Shown here in pieces: positions 5,761-7,112 of a stretch of DNA of 7,112 bases. How positions within the stretch are numbered: position 1 is the first letter of the stretch; every line of letters starts with the position of its first letter. The translations under genes were made by a program, and so were the position numbers. Source of the DNA: Syntrophosphaera sp035450685 (GTDB lineage: Bacteria; Cloacimonadota; Cloacimonadia; Cloacimonadales; Cloacimonadaceae); assembly GCA_035450685.1 (NCBI GenBank), contig DAOTNF010000031.1, positions 1 through 7,112 on the forward strand. The letters run 5' to 3'. The notes under the pieces were generated by a model. It was not told the DNA's origin. It made no database searches and saw only the letters and a program-made list of their open reading frames with translations.

Positions 5761-5823
5761 CAGCATCCCACAGCCCCAAACCATGTCAAATTTTCCGTGC
5801 ATATGTGCACTTTAGTTCCTAAA
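5761..5823 (-). promoter_or_regulatory. Possible promoter/operator region for the structural operon
   Basis: On the minus strand a perfect TTGACA hexamer occurs at 5784-5789, but the bases 16-17 positions downstream (GATGCT/ATGCTG) match a -10 box poorly. Just upstream are two short inverted repeats: GTGCA-TATG-TGCAC (5797-5810) and TTTAG-TTC-CTAAA (5811-5823). The region lies between the terminator and the protease gene, where a late promoter and its activator site would be expected. The evidence is thin; phage late promoters often lack consensus boxes. Confidence 0.25.
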
Positions 5824-5852
5824 CCCCTGCCCCGCACATAATTACAAAACAC

Positions 5853-5878
5853 AAAAAAAGCCCCGGACTCACCGGGGC
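5853..5878 (-). terminator. Rho-independent terminator after the cargo unit
   Basis: On the minus strand a 7-bp GC stem (GCCCCGG / CCGGGGC) with a 5-base loop is followed directly by seven T's. It lies about 25 bases after the stop of the 54-aa gene and closes the Ntn-hydrolase unit before the head genes. Readthrough or a new promoter is needed for the genes downstream. Confidence 0.92.
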
Positions 5879-5902
5879 ATGCATATCTGTTCTGATGCTC
5901 TT

Positions 5903-6067
5903 TTACTTGCTGTTCAAGATTATCCTTTTACCTGCCACAGGAGCTAACTGCCTGGCAATGGATTCCCTGAATTCTTTCTCTTTCCGCTGCTCGGTTTCCA
6001 CGATAAAAGTGATCACGGCTTCCTTTTCCGAAACCGCTTTGTTCTTGTTTACACTCTTTTCTTTCAT
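5903..6067 (-). CDS. Small basic protein (54 aa), unknown function
   Basis: Starts at the ATG at 6067 and reads MKEKSVNKNKAVSEKEAVIT, continues through a charged helix (EQRKEKEFRESIARQL), and ends GKRIILNSK before TAA. AGGGAG lies five bases upstream of the ATG, good support for a real gene despite the short length. It begins 22 bases after the Ntn-hydrolase stop and is followed by a terminator, so the two are almost certainly cotranscribed. It is lysine- and glutamate-rich, mostly helical, without cysteines, TM or known motif. Being cotranscribed with a protease-fold protein, it could be a substrate, adaptor or inhibitor, or simply a phage accessory protein. I do not recognise the family. 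Confidence 0.75.
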   Translation of the reverse strand: MKEKSVNKNKAVSEKEAVITFIVETEQRKEKEFRESIARQLAPVAGKRIILNSK

Positions 6068-6089
6068 CGTTACTCCCTATTCTTTAATT

Positions 6090-7028
6090 TTATGTTGGAC
6101 ATATTATTTTATCGCCACACATCATAGTATAACCATCCGTACTAATCGTGGCAAGCTTTATCACGCCACCGATAGTGGGTATATCTTGTGTGTATTTTTG
6201 AAAATCCATTTCTACCTTTAACAACAAATAAGATAGGTTTACTGCTTCCTGAAGACTTAGATCACGTATCTTAAAAGCCTGCAAATCGTCAAGTAACGTC
6301 GGGAAACTCTTGTAGATGCCTGATTGCAATTCCGATAATACAGCCTCTTTCCTCTTTTTAGATATTCTAATCTTGGCTTTATCAATGAAACCCTCGATAA
6401 AAGCCCTTTGTAGACCCTGGGCCTTAATCGCACACCCATACAACAACGTTGATGCTATGTGGTTTTGCCCATCCAGGACTACCTTCATATAGTCTGGAAA
6501 TCTTACTTGTTTACACTCGATCTTATAGCGATTATTCACCACCGTAGCCAATATTTGCACCTGGATGATTTCTGTAATGTTCTGCCTTGTGTTGTAATGC
6601 GTAAATATTATATCTGTATCAAGAGGCTTCTTCTGCCCTGTGTTTCTAACCACTTTCTTAATGTATTTCTCAAAATCATCGGTTTTCTGCTTAATTGTCA
6701 TTTTATCATAGCCGCTTAACTTGCTATTCTCCTTAATCTTGTGGCTTATTAAGTCGGATATCCTTTTCTCGCCTATTCGTGCTGAGCCTGCGATTGTGAC
6801 CGCAGTAAATTTGTCATATTTTACAAGCTTGTCTTCATAATCATTGGTATGGTGTGTTTGATGCTCAAATAGATTAGTAATAGCCTCTACGGTTATATCA
6901 TCTGTAGATTGTGCTTTTAGAAATCGCTTAAATGAATCCACTGTAATGACCGGCACTGACGTGGATACCAAGGAATCTGCTATTATTGCTACCCCATTCC
7001 TCGCCTTAACTGATGCTATAAAAGTCAT
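6090..7028 (-). CDS. Proteasome-like Ntn hydrolase (Anbu/HslV/beta-subunit fold)
   Basis: A 312-aa protein. It begins Met-Thr, so removal of Met would expose Thr as nucleophile. In mature numbering Thr1, Asp17 (in GVAIIADS) and a lysine match the proteasome beta catalytic set: Lys at residue 67 (EDKLVKYDK) stands 14 residues before Gly81 of TIAGSAR, the same Lys33-Gly47 spacing as in proteasomes. Lys34 (mature 33) is an alternative lysine. Relative to proteasome subunits there is an insert of about 33 residues (about 24-66). Near the C-terminus, a helix SLQEAVNLSYLLLK, then Asp282 and GG (287-288), then a strand ending in STDG, match the usual Asp166...Ser-Gly-Gly region, but the serine is replaced by Thr/Ile. 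The Gly-Ser-Gly near residue 129 appears as LDGQN. MTF resembles the start of Anbu proteins. GAGG precedes the ATG by five bases. The gene is clearly more AT-rich than its neighbours. Activity and substrate are unknown. Confidence 0.7.
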   Translation of the reverse strand: MTFIASVKARNGVAIIADSLVSTSVPVITVDSFKRFLKAQSTDDITVEAITNLFEHQTHHTNDYEDKLVKYDKFTAVTIAGSARIGEKRISDLISHKIKENSKLSGYDKMTIKQKTDDFEKYIKKVVRNTGQKKPLDTDIIFTHYNTRQNITEIIQVQILATVVNNRYKIECKQVRFPDYMKVVLDGQNHIASTLLYGCAIKAQGLQRAFIEGFIDKAKIRISKKRKEAVLSELQSGIYKSFPTLLDDLQAFKIRDLSLQEAVNLSYLLLKVEMDFQKYTQDIPTIGGVIKLATISTDGYTMMCGDKIICPT

Positions 7029-7060
7029 TCCTTCCTCTCTTTACCTCTTTTGTTACCCTC

Positions 7061-7109
7061 AACTCTCAACTCGGAACTCGTAACTCATAACTCAAAACTC
7101 GTAACTCTC
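7061..7109. repeat. Heptamer array 9, upstream of the Ntn hydrolase gene
   Basis: Seven degenerate units on the plus strand: AACTCTC, AACTCGG, AACTCGT, AACTCAT, AACTCAA, AACTCGT, AACTCTC. Only the AACTC core is constant. It lies 33 bases before the ATG at 7028. No promoter boxes are recognisable between it and the gene, so the promoter of this unit is either hidden in or beyond the array. Confidence 0.9.
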
Positions 7110-7112
7110 TCC

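Noticed and set aside
5708..5779. Upstream TTG start of the prohead protease adding 24 residues
   Set aside because: No ribosome binding site before it, whereas AAAGGAG lies eight bases before the ATG at 5707.
5895..6221. Plus-strand open frame opposite the 54-aa gene and the 3' end of the Ntn hydrolase
   Set aside because: It spans the complement of two well-supported genes with ribosome binding sites and has none itself.
6459..6719. Plus-strand open frame inside the Ntn hydrolase gene
   Set aside because: Shadow of the opposite strand; no ribosome binding site and no recognisable domain.

Overview
The window is part of the late, virion-structural region of a tailed bacteriophage (prophage or prophage remnant). 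All credible genes read on the minus strand, so transcription runs from high to low coordinates. No rRNA, tRNA or other taxon marker is present. Nearly every gene has a strong Shine-Dalgarno sequence (AAGGAG/AGGAGG), so the host is a bacterium. The heptamer repeats look like a host-genome repeat family, but I cannot name the host.

In order of transcription: (1) 7028-5853 is an AT-rich unit. It encodes a 312-aa proteasome-like N-terminal-nucleophile (Ntn) hydrolase and a 54-aa basic protein, and closes with a rho-independent terminator. Its composition differs sharply from the rest, and with its own terminator it looks like phage cargo (a 'moron'). (2) 5707-4154 holds the head-maturation pair: an XkdF-like prohead serine protease with a C-terminal coiled coil, tightly followed by the major capsid protein. 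(3) 3951-3171 holds two head-tail joining candidates, a tail-terminator-like and a connector/adaptor-like protein. (4) 3095-2372 holds two small membrane proteins, a holin-like two-TM protein and a one-TM protein with a CxxC motif. (5) 2359-1082 holds two structural proteins, both starting MAVRFY, that look like diverged tail-tube-type paralogs. (6) 1063-56 is a PBSX/P2-type portal protein, unusually placed after the capsid and tail genes. No terminase, tape measure, baseplate or integrase is visible.

A family of 7-bp tandem repeats (AACTC plus two variable bases, mostly AACTCAT or AACTCGT) lies at most gene junctions, in nine arrays. In several places the repeat supplies the stop codon, the start codon, or the last amino acids of the neighbouring gene. 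Two junctions carry a longer element of about 170-190 bp. It has a conserved GC-rich core bounded by heptamer arrays in opposite orientation, giving 17-bp perfect terminal inverted repeats, as in a MITE. The genes remain open, so the repeats appear to have spread through the spacers of a resident prophage without destroying it.

No gene-free stretch exceeds 300 bases. The longest gaps (1718-1906, 3952-4153, 5708-5902) hold the two MITE-like elements and the terminator/leader region. The most interesting items are the phage-borne proteasome-like Ntn hydrolase and the junction-embedded heptamer repeats.
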